Shown here one piece after another: positions 8,487-17,049 of a stretch of 35,152 nucleotides of DNA. The translations under genes and the position numbers were made by a program. The notes beneath the pieces are model-generated. The model ran no database searches, was not told where the DNA came from, and worked only from the letters and a program-made list of their open reading frames with translations. Numbering within the stretch: position 1 is the stretch's first letter; every line of letters begins with the position of its first letter. Origin of the DNA: Dehalococcoidia bacterium (lineage in GTDB: Bacteria; Chloroflexota; Dehalococcoidia; Dehalococcoidales; RBG-16-60-22); contig DUFB01000086.1 of the NCBI GenBank assembly GCA_011192005.1, positions 1-35,152 of the forward strand, in the 5' to 3' direction.

Positions 8487-9725
8487 TCAATTCACCAGGT
8501 CCGAAGCCAGATACAGATAGTCCCTGAGCAGGCGGGGCATGAGGTATTTCCCCCTCACGGACTCTTTTCCAGCCCTGCCCATGCTTTCGGCAACGTCAGG
8601 GTTCCTCAGCAAGGTCACAATCCGCTCGGCGCAGTCAGAAGGATTATCTACCAGAAAACCGGTTTCGCCATCGCGAATCTGGTGTCTGATACCACCGCAG
8701 TTACCACCGATTAGAGGCCTCTCTTTCCACATGGCCTCCGCCACCGTCAGACCGAAGCCCTCACGAATGGACTTCTGAAGGACAACATCCGAGCCGGACT
8801 GAAAAGCGTTCACTTCCCTGTCGCCGATAAGCTGCGGGTCGGAAAAGATATGGATATCGGAATCGTCTCTGCAATAACCCTGAAGATTTTTTAGAATTTC
8901 ACAAGCATCAAAATCGTCTTTGGCTGTCATGGCACCGACAAAGGCAAGCTGAAGACCGGGTACCTCTTTTTTCGCCAGCCTGTAGGCGTCAGCCACGCCC
9001 CACGGGTCTTTCCACTTATCGAAGCGTGATACCTGCGATATAATCGGGCGATCGTGATCCATACCCAGCCCGGCCATTATCTGCCTTGCCTGTGAATACG
9101 TCATCTGACGGTGCTTGGGCTGCAAGGGGTCGATTGCCGGCGGAATAACGACCACTTCGGTGGGATTGTTGCCGTTGGGGAAATACTCGGGCATACTGGC
9201 TATTATCCTCTTATATTTGGTCATATAAGGGAAAAGCATCTGTCGGACTTCTTCATTGGGCCGGGTGGTATCAACATGGCAAATCCAGACGCCGATATCC
9301 GAATTCATATACGCCAACATGGGTAGAACCTGGGCATCGTGGATAAACCACAGGTCGGCAGTAACTCCCATTGATTTCAAAGAATTGACCGCTTTCTCGT
9401 TTTGCGCCTGGTAACAGGTAAAATCCGCAGCACTGGGTACGGAACTGCCTCCCTGGAGACTGTGATGTAGAGTTTTACTGATGCTGAAGAAGGAATCATC
9501 AGGCAACATGGCATACCACTCGGTTTGAAGGCCGACGTCCCGCATGAGTGGCACCAGCGATTTCAGTATCTCCGCTACTCCGCCACCCTGTGCCGTAGCA
9601 TTAATGTGGATTACGCGCAGTCCCCGCAGCTTTTCGGCAACCTCAGTTACATCTGAAAGTATACCCTCAGGTACAATACCGTGATATCCATTGAGTCTGG
9701 CTGCCCTGGTAGAGACTAACTGCAT
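8487..9725 (-). CDS. treT: TreT-like trehalose synthase / GT4 glycosyltransferase
   Basis: The 412-residue GT4 protein starts with the TreT-like block VIHINATAQGGGVAEIL and carries ISQVSRFDKWKDPWG, VLQKSIREGFGLTVAEAMWKERPLIGGNCGGI and a GT-B C-terminal half. TreT joins NDP-glucose and glucose to give trehalose. The track start (9740, MEENY...) places the ribosome site inside the gene. ATG 9725 (MQLVSTR) has GGAGGAG 8 nt upstream and is the better start. It converges with the membrane protein at 8464. Trehalose could serve stress protection; a role in polysaccharide synthesis is less likely but possible. Confidence 0.8.
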   Translation of the reverse strand: MQLVSTRAARLNGYHGIVPEGILSDVTEVAEKLRGLRVIHINATAQGGGVAEILKSLVPLMRDVGLQTEWYAMLPDDSFFSISKTLHHSLQGGSSVPSAADFTCYQAQNEKAVNSLKSMGVTADLWFIHDAQVLPMLAYMNSDIGVWICHVDTTRPNEEVRQMLFPYMTKYKRIIASMPEYFPNGNNPTEVVVIPPAIDPLQPKHRQMTYSQARQIMAGLGMDHDRPIISQVSRFDKWKDPWGVADAYRLAKKEVPGLQLAFVGAMTAKDDFDACEILKNLQGYCRDDSDIHIFSDPQLIGDREVNAFQSGSDVVLQKSIREGFGLTVAEAMWKERPLIGGNCGGIRHQIRDGETGFLVDNPSDCAERIVTLLRNPDVAESMGRAGKESVRGKYLMPRLLRDYLYLASDLVN

Positions 9726-10001
9726 GTAATTCTCCTCCATACCGGTAATGATAGCCTAGCCACGGGTATACCTAAGTACAATCTAGATAATCTAACTTAC
9801 AACGGCATAACACAAAGGTGATTAATTCTCACAAAAACAGCACAATGGCAACCCGGATAATATCCATGCTGGTTTTGTGTTTTACCAACAGCTCTACTTT
9901 AACGGCTGCAGGTAAGAAGACGGTAGGACAAAGGTAGAATTTGATTAGATTTGAAGGTTAGCGATAAATATTTGAATGCGCTGTGATACGTGAGGGGAGG
10001 T

Positions 10002-10964
10002 TTATTTATGATAGTCTTTGTATGTTCTGGCTGTCCGCTGCTCCAGCGGTAAGGAAAAGCTAAAAACGCTGCCTCCCTGGAGCCTGTTCCTGGCCCATAT
10101 CCGTCCACCATGACCTTCTACTATCATCTGACAGATATACAGACCTAGGCCAGCACCAGGGGTGCTTTTTATTATCTGGTTATCCACCCGGTAAAATCGT
10201 TGGAATATTTTTTCCAGGTCGTCTTCAGGTACCCCTATTCCGTCATCGGTGATATTCACAACGAGAGAAGGAAAGCTAATCACAGGGGGATCCTTAGAAA
10301 ACTCACTCAGCTCCTCTTCATTGCGGACCAAGCGAGTATCTACGGTAATTTCGCCACCCTGTGGCGAGTATTTAATTGCATTGGTAAGAAGATTAGTTAA
10401 AACCTGTTCAATCTTTTCCGGTTCCAATCTTACCAAGGGCAGGCGCTCCACAGGGTTAATTTTAATAACGTGTTTGTTGGTCTGGCTCTGCATTTCCGGC
10501 ACTACCCGCCGCAGTACATCGTTAAAATAAACGGAATGGGTTATCCAGGTATCAGAGCTCTCAAGATGAGATATATCCCTCAGGTTCTCCAACAGATGAA
10601 GCATACGGTTACTGGCTAATTCTATACCCCGGAGATACTGCTTTTTCTGCTCTTCCGTAATAGAATCGCTGAGTTCCAGTAAAGTCCCGGTGTATCCTTT
10701 GATAACGGTAAGAGGCGATAGTATCTCGTGCCATAACACCGAGAGATCATCTATAGTGGTATATTTATTCTTTTCACGTGTAGATGCAGCATAGGTTACC
10801 GGGAGACCATCTTTGTCTTTAAACACCATCAATTCCGTACCGCTTTTCTCATTACTCTCGTGATACATATTACCCTTCGCTATTCTCTCCCGTAAGATAC
10901 TATCTTTATTAAAATCAGTAAGGAAAACCCTATTCTTCTGGTGAGCGGGATAATCGCGCTTCAT
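10002..10964 (-). CDS. PhoR-like sensor histidine kinase without an obvious sensor domain
   Basis: HisKA motif LWHEILSPLTVIKGY (His79) is followed by the N box NLLTNAIKYSPQGG, the G1 box DDGIGVPEDDLEKIF, an F box (RFYRV) and the G2 box GAGLGLYICQMIVEGHGG, so the kinase looks active. The form of the H box and HATPase is PhoR/WalK-like. Only about 70 residues precede HisKA, with no transmembrane helix and no complete PAS domain, so input must come through a partner protein. It lies 9 nt after the response regulator in the same operon, and its ribosome site falls in the end of that gene. The natural output is the 11-bp-repeat regulon, by inference. Confidence 0.92.
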   Translation of the reverse strand: MKRDYPAHQKNRVFLTDFNKDSILRERIAKGNMYHESNEKSGTELMVFKDKDGLPVTYAASTREKNKYTTIDDLSVLWHEILSPLTVIKGYTGTLLELSDSITEEQKKQYLRGIELASNRMLHLLENLRDISHLESSDTWITHSVYFNDVLRRVVPEMQSQTNKHVIKINPVERLPLVRLEPEKIEQVLTNLLTNAIKYSPQGGEITVDTRLVRNEEELSEFSKDPPVISFPSLVVNITDDGIGVPEDDLEKIFQRFYRVDNQIIKSTPGAGLGLYICQMIVEGHGGRIWARNRLQGGSVFSFSLPLEQRTARTYKDYHK

Positions 10965-10973
10965 TATGTTATG

Positions 10974-11696
10974 TTAACTCCCTAGCGTACCAGCCTCTTC
11001 TGTCTCACTAGCCTGGGCGAAGTAATATCCAACACCCCTTTCGGTTAATATAAGCTTCGGTGTATGAGGATTCTCTTCTATCTTCTGGCGAAGGTACCTG
11101 ATATAGAGTTTAACGAAAGATTTATCGCCGATATAGTTGGGGCCCCAGGCTTTCTCCAGAAGTTGCTCGTGAGTTACTATCCAGCCCCGGTTTTTAATCA
11201 AACAGGATAGAATCCTGAATTCCGTAGGTGATAATTTCACCCGTTTCCCCCTGACATATACCTGGCGACTTCTCCACTCTATCTCGATCTCGCCGTTATG
11301 GAAATTACTTGGTTCGTTCTCGATATTAGTTGAACCGGTCCGTCTCAGGACGGCCTGCACTCTGGCTATCAATTCACGAAAATCAACCGGTTTGGTAATA
11401 TAATCATCAGCACCGAGGTCAAAACCTCGTAGTTTATCGGCTTTCTTACCATTTACGGTTACCATCATCACGGGGATATCACTCATATCCCTGATTCGGC
11501 GACATACTTCCCAGCCATCCATCTTGGGAATATTAGCATCGAGAAGTACCAGATTGGGTCGGTTGCTGTAAACACGGCGCATACCCTCGGCGCCATCCTG
11601 AGCGGTAAATACATCATACCCTGCGTTCTTGAGCCACATGCGTGTCAGATTGGAAAATTCAATATCATCTTCGATTAATAATATCTTGCCTCTCAT
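10974..11696 (-). CDS. OmpR/PhoB-family response regulator
   Basis: The 240-residue regulator has a complete receiver (acidic triad E9/D10/D11, phosphoacceptor Asp53 in LVLLDANIPKMDG, Lys in YITKPVD) and a winged-helix DNA-binding domain (LSPTEFRILSCLIKNRGWIVTHEQLLEKAWG, ending in ERGVGYYF). Proteins of this family bind tandem direct repeats spaced 11 bp apart. Just such repeats lie upstream on the other side of the intergenic region and at several promoters in this window. TAGGAGGA lies upstream of the ATG. Its partner kinase follows directly. It is the best candidate to bind those operators. Confidence 0.95.
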   Translation of the reverse strand: MRGKILLIEDDIEFSNLTRMWLKNAGYDVFTAQDGAEGMRRVYSNRPNLVLLDANIPKMDGWEVCRRIRDMSDIPVMMVTVNGKKADKLRGFDLGADDYITKPVDFRELIARVQAVLRRTGSTNIENEPSNFHNGEIEIEWRSRQVYVRGKRVKLSPTEFRILSCLIKNRGWIVTHEQLLEKAWGPNYIGDKSFVKLYIRYLRQKIEENPHTPKLILTERGVGYYFAQASETEEAGTLGS

Positions 11697-11787
11697 TTAT
11701 TTATCCTCCTACCTTGCCACTGACACCTTTCCCCCTTTTTTGGCTTGATTATTTTATTTGGTTAGAAAATTCAAACCGCAGGAAACT

Positions 11788-11799
11788 TGCCATATGGCA
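11788..11799. repeat. Perfect palindrome TGCCATATGGCA
   Basis: The 12-mer TGCCATATGGCA is identical to its reverse complement and lies 92 bp upstream of the response-regulator ATG. It could bind a dimeric repressor or activator of that operon. No second copy was found close by, so a chance origin is possible. Confidence 0.35.
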
Positions 11800-12000
11800 T
11801 ATTCAGGGTACAATTAGCCTAAAATAAAATTTCCGGGGGAGCTAATATAAGGATAATATGGAAGCTGCACGATGTCAACATCACTTTTTATACCTTTTCC
11901 CACCAATTTCCAACCTTTGTCGTTTTCTTTATGTACCAAATCAAACAAGCGTCATAATTGTAAACACTTTTAGTGGAGTAGTCAACCTGAAAATCTGTTT

Positions 12001-12039
12001 TTTTACCTAATTTATACCGAAGTCTAACATATTTCTAAC
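12001..12039 (+). promoter_or_regulatory. Upstream array of 11-bp-spaced hexamers
   Basis: TTTTAC (12001), TTATAC (12012), TCTAAC (12023) and TCTAAC (12034) stand exactly 11 bp apart. The last two match the motif of the other operators fully. No good -10 follows at the usual distance, so this may be an auxiliary site for the promoter at 12221 or a site acting on the divergent regulator operon. Confidence 0.5.
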
Positions 12040-12170
12040 TTATACTAAAAGTCAATACTAGTTCAAGTTAGTCTAAACTCAAAAAAACACACGATTCTCA
12101 TCATACTAAAAAAATAACTAGACGAAAGCATATAGATTTGATAATTACGGGTATGAAAAAAGCTGTAGAT

Positions 12171-12226
12171 TCTAACCATTTTCTAACTTCACTCTGACAT
12201 CAATCTAACGCCCCCCGGAGTATCAT
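12171..12226 (+). promoter_or_regulatory. PhoB/OmpR-type operator array and promoter of the 853-aa gene
   Basis: This is the clearest array: TCTAAC (12171), TCTAAC (12182), TCTGAC (12193) and TCTAAC (12204), all spaced 11 bp. A -10 element TATCAT (12221-12226) starts 11 nt after the last hexamer, so the last repeat covers the -35 position as in PhoB-activated promoters. The start codon lies 43 nt further down. Confidence 0.75.
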
Positions 12227-12268
12227 AGTCTTGTTTGCATTTACTATGGTTCAGTACTGAGAAATACT

Positions 12269-14830
12269 ATGGCATCTAGCGATAGCTACATCGTTGCACA
12301 AAAAGCGGGTAAAATCCTGGCGGTTAATTCCGACCCCGAAGTAATTCGCATACTCGGCGTGAATCTAATACACGCGAATCTGGAATTCGTTTCAGCGCAA
12401 AGTGGCGTTGAGGCAATCGATAAAACCTTCTCGGAGAGACCGGATATTATATTACTGGGCCCACCGCTTCCTGACATAGACCTCAATAATATTTTCCAGC
12501 GGCTACAGAGGTCTCCAGAAACCAGCCAGATACCCATCATCGTTATCAGTGCCACGAAATCCGATCATATTGATACCCGCCAATCAGAAAATGGGACTAT
12601 CCACTATATTACCAAGCCGTTTGACCCGAATGAGATAGTGAACCTGGTACAGACACATTTAAGACAAAAAAGACGGGTAGAAAATATTCATCCGCTAACC
12701 GGATTACCGAACCAGGCCCAGGTCATAGCGGAAATGACAGAGATAATAGACCAGAAAAAGGCATTTGCCGTTATCTACATTGTCTTAGAAAACCTTACAG
12801 CCTTTAATAAAAATTACGGTTACTTACAGGGCGATCGCGCCATCAGGCTAGCAGCTGACATTATCACGGAAAAAGTCCGGATTTTCGGTAATCAGGATGA
12901 CCTGGTGGGGCATGTAAACGGTAATAAATTCGTCATTATCAGTACACCCTCCAAAGCCAAGGTTTTATGCCACCGGATAACCACCAAATTCAACCGTCGC
13001 ATCAGGGACCTTTATACAGATGAAGAGATTCAAAAAGACGATTTATCGAATGAAAATCCGGATGGTAATAAAGTCCAAAACACCATAATGAGCCTCTGCA
13101 TGGTTCTGGTTACCAACGAGAAACGTACTTTTCGGCATTATCTTGAAGTATACGAGGCTATTACCACACAAATGGACCACTCCCGGCATTCCCCCGATGA
13201 TAATACGCATCAGGGTATCCAAACCAGCGATACCGAGTCAGAAATGGCGGCGGCCCCCGGTTGTGTGTCCGGCACACAAAGAGAGGAGCTCAGGGTATTA
13301 TCCGGCGTTTTGGACTGGCTGGATTTCACTATCAGAGAGCTTGAAGTACCACTCGCCATTACCCGGGACAGCATAAGTTCTTTAGTTAACCTTGATGTTG
13401 AAAGCCTGGGGCCAGAGCAAAAGAATACCCTGAAAACGGTCAGCGATAAAGTTAACCAGCTTGAGCGCATAATAGAAGGACTAAATTGTTTAACAAGAGT
13501 TAAACGACATACCGCCGACGTCATCTTCGAAGAAGTTGAAATGGGCAACACTCTTGAGTGGGTTGTCAACCAGGTACGTGATATGCTGGAACAACGTGAT
13601 ATTCACATCAATGTCTCCGTGGTGGACAAATTGAGTCCAATTTCGATAGACAGGCGGACTCTCACCGAATGTCTTCTTTATCTGATAAAGAATGAAATCC
13701 AGTTCCTGCCACCTGAGAGTCGCCTGGACATACGTGCTGCCGATGTGAATGAAAAATTCCTTACCGTACTGATAACCAATCCTCGTCATCAGATTCCACA
13801 AAAAGCACCGGGGGAAACAAATCCCGACGCATTGAAGCAAAGGATTTATCCCGCCAAGCTGATGCTCCAGGGATTGGGCGGTAAGTTGAACGTTACCAGT
13901 GAAAAAGAGGAAGGGACGATATACACCCTCATCATCCCTAAAAAATGGCACAGCTGGATGCAGGAAACGAGCTCGTTACAGCAGGCAACCGAAACAGTAA
14001 GAAAAGAAGCACAATCAGAACTGACAAATATCCGTCACTTATTGTCATCAATCTCGGAGCAAGTGCCGCCACCGGTGAAATACAGCCTGGAAAAAATAAA
14101 AAACAGAATCCAGGAATTAGGAGTGCTCTGCAACCGTACGTTATTTTTGACAGAAGACCTGAACAGTCGATTGGAAATACAGCAGGAATCGCTGCTACAA
14201 CAGGAGATAGAACAGCTGGCCAGCCTGGAAGCAATACTGGCGGTAGGCAGAGAAATAGCCAGGTCAATGAACCTCGAATGGGTCTTTAGACCAGAAAGAG
14301 CCGAGTTTGTATCCAAATGGGTATTAAGCATTGCCAGGGAGTACAAGCTGTCAGAAAGCGACTGCCAATCACTGCGATATGCCGCGATGATAGATGACCT
14401 GGGGCTGGTTTTATCTCCTCAGATTTTAACCGAACTGGCGCTGGTATCCGGTGAAGAAGCAACCAGAATACGGGAACGCTTTTACCCGATGTGGAAAGCC
14501 CTCTCGGGTATTCCGTTTCTCAAGACAGCCATCATTTATGTCCGTCATATATATAATATGTACGGTATAAACGGCAGTCATTCTGAGGTAAAAGGGGCGG
14601 ATGTACCGCTGGGAGCAAAAATTCTCTACCTGGTAAGTACTTTTGAACGTCTTATATCTGGTCTACCATCACGGGAGAAACTTAGTCCGAACCAGGCACT
14701 AAACAGAATCACCAATAAATCTGGCTGGTGTTTTGAATCATATATATTGAATACGTTTTTACAGTTATGGCGTCGGCAAACGCCTTCTGGAGATAATGCA
14801 TCGGTTAAGAAGCTGAATGATGGTTTCTAA
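12269..14830 (+). CDS. Multi-domain pseudo-signalling protein (receiver, GGDEF, histidine kinase and HD-GYP-like, all degenerate)
   Basis: Four signalling modules can be traced in 853 residues, each without its key residues. Residues 14-135 are a receiver in which the phosphoacceptor Asp is Gly64 (IILLGPPLPD), although the Lys of ITKPFD is kept. Residues 140-300 resemble GGDEF (starting HPLTGLPN), but the signature reads NGNKF (217-221). Residues 340-560 resemble HisKA/HATPase: the H box reads RELEVPLA, with Arg356 for His, the N box keeps N475, and the G1 DxGxG is absent. Residues 675-825 resemble HD-GYP, but the HD site reads AAMIDDLGL and the GYP loop is lost. A helical, coiled-coil-like linker spans about 560-670. 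The frame is intact and conserved in shape, so it is not a decayed gene. It probably acts as a scaffold or ligand-binding regulator. Its promoter carries the regulon operator. Confidence 0.8.
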   Translation: MASSDSYIVAQKAGKILAVNSDPEVIRILGVNLIHANLEFVSAQSGVEAIDKTFSERPDIILLGPPLPDIDLNNIFQRLQRSPETSQIPIIVISATKSDHIDTRQSENGTIHYITKPFDPNEIVNLVQTHLRQKRRVENIHPLTGLPNQAQVIAEMTEIIDQKKAFAVIYIVLENLTAFNKNYGYLQGDRAIRLAADIITEKVRIFGNQDDLVGHVNGNKFVIISTPSKAKVLCHRITTKFNRRIRDLYTDEEIQKDDLSNENPDGNKVQNTIMSLCMVLVTNEKRTFRHYLEVYEAITTQMDHSRHSPDDNTHQGIQTSDTESEMAAAPGCVSGTQREELRVLSGVLDWLDFTIRELEVPLAITRDSISSLVNLDVESLGPEQKNTLKTVSDKVNQLERIIEGLNCLTRVKRHTADVIFEEVEMGNTLEWVVNQVRDMLEQRDIHINVSVVDKLSPISIDRRTLTECLLYLIKNEIQFLPPESRLDIRAADVNEKFLTVLITNPRHQIPQKAPGETNPDALKQRIYPAKLMLQGLGGKLNVTSEKEEGTIYTLIIPKKWHSWMQETSSLQQATETVRKEAQSELTNIRHLLSSISEQVPPPVKYSLEKIKNRIQELGVLCNRTLFLTEDLNSRLEIQQESLLQQEIEQLASLEAILAVGREIARSMNLEWVFRPERAEFVSKWVLSIAREYKLSESDCQSLRYAAMIDDLGLVLSPQILTELALVSGEEATRIRERFYPMWKALSGIPFLKTAIIYVRHIYNMYGINGSHSEVKGADVPLGAKILYLVSTFERLISGLPSREKLSPNQALNRITNKSGWCFESYILNTFLQLWRRQTPSGDNASVKKLNDGF

Positions 14831-14864
14831 CCTAATCCTAACGTTATCTTACTTTTAATTTAAC
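14826..14864 (+). promoter_or_regulatory. Operator array before the exopolysaccharide operon
   Basis: TCTAAC (14826), CCTAAC (14837), TCTTAC (14847, one base early) and TTTAAC (14859) repeat the 11-bp pattern seen at 1500, 12171 and 25392. The first hexamer overlaps the stop codon of the preceding gene. Possible -10 elements are TATATT (14869) or GAAAAT (14875); neither is as well placed as at the other promoters. The start codon of the UDP-glucose dehydrogenase is at 14912. Confidence 0.6.
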
Positions 14865-14911
14865 TTGATATATTGAAAATAGAAATAACGAAAACAGGAG
14901 TCGTTATTCGT

Positions 14912-16252
14912 ATGAGTAACATCAGTGTTATCGGAGCTGGATACGTTGGTTTATCAACAGCCGCATGTTTCGCAGAACTGGGACACAATATAACTCTTAT
15001 AGAAATCGATCCCGAGAAGCTGACCGCTTTAAAAAACGGATTAATGCCCATCAGCGAACCGGGACTTAATGAGATGTGGCAGCGTAATAAGCAGGAAGAC
15101 AGGATAAATGTTACCAATAATCATATGGATGGATTATTGGGTGCCGAGTTCGCATTCATAGCCGTGGGCACACCAGCAGCCTCTAACGGGAAACCTGATC
15201 TGAAATGGGTAAGGCTCGCCGCCAAGAACATTGCCGAAGCTGCCAGTGGCCCCATGGTTATAGTCATTAAGAGTACCGTACCGATAGGCACAGCTGAAAT
15301 CATCGACAGGATAGTCAGCTATAATGACCGGAACGGTCACAGCCTTCCCGTGGTATCTAACCCGGAATTTCTGAGAGAAGGTGCTGCTATCTATGATTTC
15401 ATGCATCCCAGCCGTGTTGTCATCGGTTCGTCAAGTCAAGAAGCCATCGATGTTGTAAGCAAGCTGTACAAACCGCTTGATTCGCCAATAATTACCTGTG
15501 ATAACCGTACCGCCGAGATGTCAAAGTACGCCTGCAATGCTTTCTTGGCCACCAGGATCAGCTTCATGAACGAAATTGCCCTTCTCTGTGATGAATACAG
15601 CGTGGATATTGTAAAGGTAGCCAAAATAATGGGATTAGACCCGCGTTTCGGCAGTGGCTATCTCAATGCCGGACTGGGATGGGGAGGTAGTTGTTTACCC
15701 AAAGACCTCAAAGGTCTCATACACATGGCAAAAAGCCGCGGATTCCCGGCCCGCCTGCTCCGTGCCGTCCAGCAGATAAACCAGCAGCAGGTATATATAG
15801 TAATAAGGAAGCTTCACTGGCTTCTGGGTAATCTTGAAGGTAAGACTATTGGTATTCTGGGACTTGCGTTCAAGCCGAATTCAGACGACGTACGAGAGGC
15901 ACGTTCACTGCTGATAATTTCGCTTTTAGAAAACGAAGGCTGCCGTATTAAAGCTTACGACCCGGACCCGACCGCCATGCAAAACGCCGGGAAACTAAAG
16001 ATTGACGTTACTTATTGTGCCAACGCATATGAAGTCGCCAAAGACAGTGACGCTATAGTACTCGTTACCGAATGGGAGGAATTCAAAGAGCTCGACATGC
16101 CGGCGATGGCTTCAATGATGAATCAACCTATCATTGTGGACGGTCGAAATCTTTATGACCCGGATGAGATGATTCAAGCTGGATTCCTGTATGAAGGAAT
16201 CGGCCGTTGCAGCCAGCGTACCCAGGAAACCAGAATAGGTATCGTTCAATAA
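14912..16252 (+). CDS. ugd: UDP-glucose 6-dehydrogenase
   Basis: The enzyme makes UDP-glucuronic acid from UDP-glucose with two NAD. It shows GAGYVGLSTAACFAELGH (Rossmann fold), NPEFLREGAA, and the catalytic cysteine in GWGGSCLPKDLKGL, all typical of the Ugd/TuaD group. The C-terminal domain has LGLAFKPNSDDVREARS. I place the start at ATG 14912 (446 aa), which has CAGGAG upstream; the track start is a TTG at 14873 without support and lies in the promoter. The stop overlaps the next ATG (TAATG). With the second dehydrogenase at 6372, the cell can make both a hexuronic and a hexosaminuronic acid. Confidence 0.92.
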   Translation: MSNISVIGAGYVGLSTAACFAELGHNITLIEIDPEKLTALKNGLMPISEPGLNEMWQRNKQEDRINVTNNHMDGLLGAEFAFIAVGTPAASNGKPDLKWVRLAAKNIAEAASGPMVIVIKSTVPIGTAEIIDRIVSYNDRNGHSLPVVSNPEFLREGAAIYDFMHPSRVVIGSSSQEAIDVVSKLYKPLDSPIITCDNRTAEMSKYACNAFLATRISFMNEIALLCDEYSVDIVKVAKIMGLDPRFGSGYLNAGLGWGGSCLPKDLKGLIHMAKSRGFPARLLRAVQQINQQQVYIVIRKLHWLLGNLEGKTIGILGLAFKPNSDDVREARSLLIISLLENEGCRIKAYDPDPTAMQNAGKLKIDVTYCANAYEVAKDSDAIVLVTEWEEFKELDMPAMASMMNQPIIVDGRNLYDPDEMIQAGFLYEGIGRCSQRTQETRIGIVQ

Positions 16253-17022
16253 TGGAAGAGATAGAACTGAGCCAGATTATGACCAGTAAACACAAGACAG
16301 ACAACAAAATAAAAACTGCAAATACACCCGAAGACGAAAGAGTTCAAGCTAAAACTGTTGTTACAGGACACAATAACAGGTCTCGTTTCCTCAAGTACCA
16401 ATGGTGGAAAGGATGGCTTGATTTCCTGATTTCCTTTATTGTCCTGGTAATTCTGTCGCCTTTAATGCTCCTGATTGCCATAGCGATTAAGCTCGACTCG
16501 CGCGGTGAAATTATATACCGCCGGGAGCAGGTGGGTAAGGACGGACACATGTTCACCGGTTATAAATTCCGCACCATGAAGACTGATAATGATGACAGCG
16601 AATATAAAGAGTATCTCGTTAAATACATAAAGGAAAACGCGCCTTATAAAGTAGACTATAATGGACAGCTGGTATATAAAATTACCGGTGATCCGAGGGT
16701 TACCAGACTGGGAACCCTGCTACGCAAGACTAATCTGGACGAACTCCCTCAGTTCTTTAATGTACTTAAAGGTGAAATGTCAATTGTCGGTCCACGCCCG
16801 GATATTCCATTTGCGGTAAACATGTACAACAAATGGCACCGACAGAGACTGCTTGTTAAACCGGGTATTACAGGGTTGTGGCAGGTAGGTGGTCGTAAAG
16901 GTCTCTCGTTTGATCAAATGGTACGTCTTGATATTAAATATATAAATAGAGAATCACTACTTTGGGATACCAAGATCATAATATTAACTGTCGGCACCGT
17001 TCTGAGAGGCGACGGTAGTTAA
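16252..17022 (+). CDS. Priming sugar-1-phosphate transferase (bacterial sugar transferase family)
   Basis: The protein starts exopolysaccharide repeat units by moving a sugar-1-phosphate from a UDP-sugar to undecaprenyl phosphate in the membrane. After a poorly conserved hydrophilic N-terminus, one membrane helix (LDFLISFIVLVILSPLMLLIAIAIKL) precedes the PF02397 core: YRREQVGKDGHMFTGYKFRTMK, LGTLLRKTNLDELPQFFNVLKGEMSIVGPRPD and PGITGLWQV. It lacks the extra N-terminal helices of WcaJ/WbaP, so it is the short (PglC-like) form with some insertion. I chose ATG 16252 (256 aa), overlapping the previous stop as TAATG, in place of the track start 16207 inside ugd. Confidence 0.93.
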   Translation: MEEIELSQIMTSKHKTDNKIKTANTPEDERVQAKTVVTGHNNRSRFLKYQWWKGWLDFLISFIVLVILSPLMLLIAIAIKLDSRGEIIYRREQVGKDGHMFTGYKFRTMKTDNDDSEYKEYLVKYIKENAPYKVDYNGQLVYKITGDPRVTRLGTLLRKTNLDELPQFFNVLKGEMSIVGPRPDIPFAVNMYNKWHRQRLLVKPGITGLWQVGGRKGLSFDQMVRLDIKYINRESLLWDTKIIILTVGTVLRGDGS

Positions 17023-17049
17023 TTATTGATACATAAAGGGGGATAATTC

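Larger units (their letters stand above)
11697..12268 (-). other. Divergent intergenic region between response regulator and 853-aa gene
   Basis: The 572 bp are AT-rich and hold no convincing gene. They contain the ribosome site of the response regulator, a perfect 12-bp palindrome (11788-11799), and two arrays of 11-bp-spaced hexamers (12001-12039 and 12171-12209), the second followed by a -10 element for the rightward gene. I see no clear minus-strand promoter for the regulator operon. Confidence 0.6.

Noticed and set aside
13945-14289. 114-aa plus-strand ORF inside the 853-aa gene
   Set aside because: It is an out-of-frame shadow with Asn/Gly/Arg-rich low-information sequence.
12269-14830. 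Active hybrid kinase, diguanylate cyclase or c-di-GMP phosphodiesterase
   Set aside because: Every catalytic signature is substituted (Gly64, NGNKF, Arg356, DDLGL).
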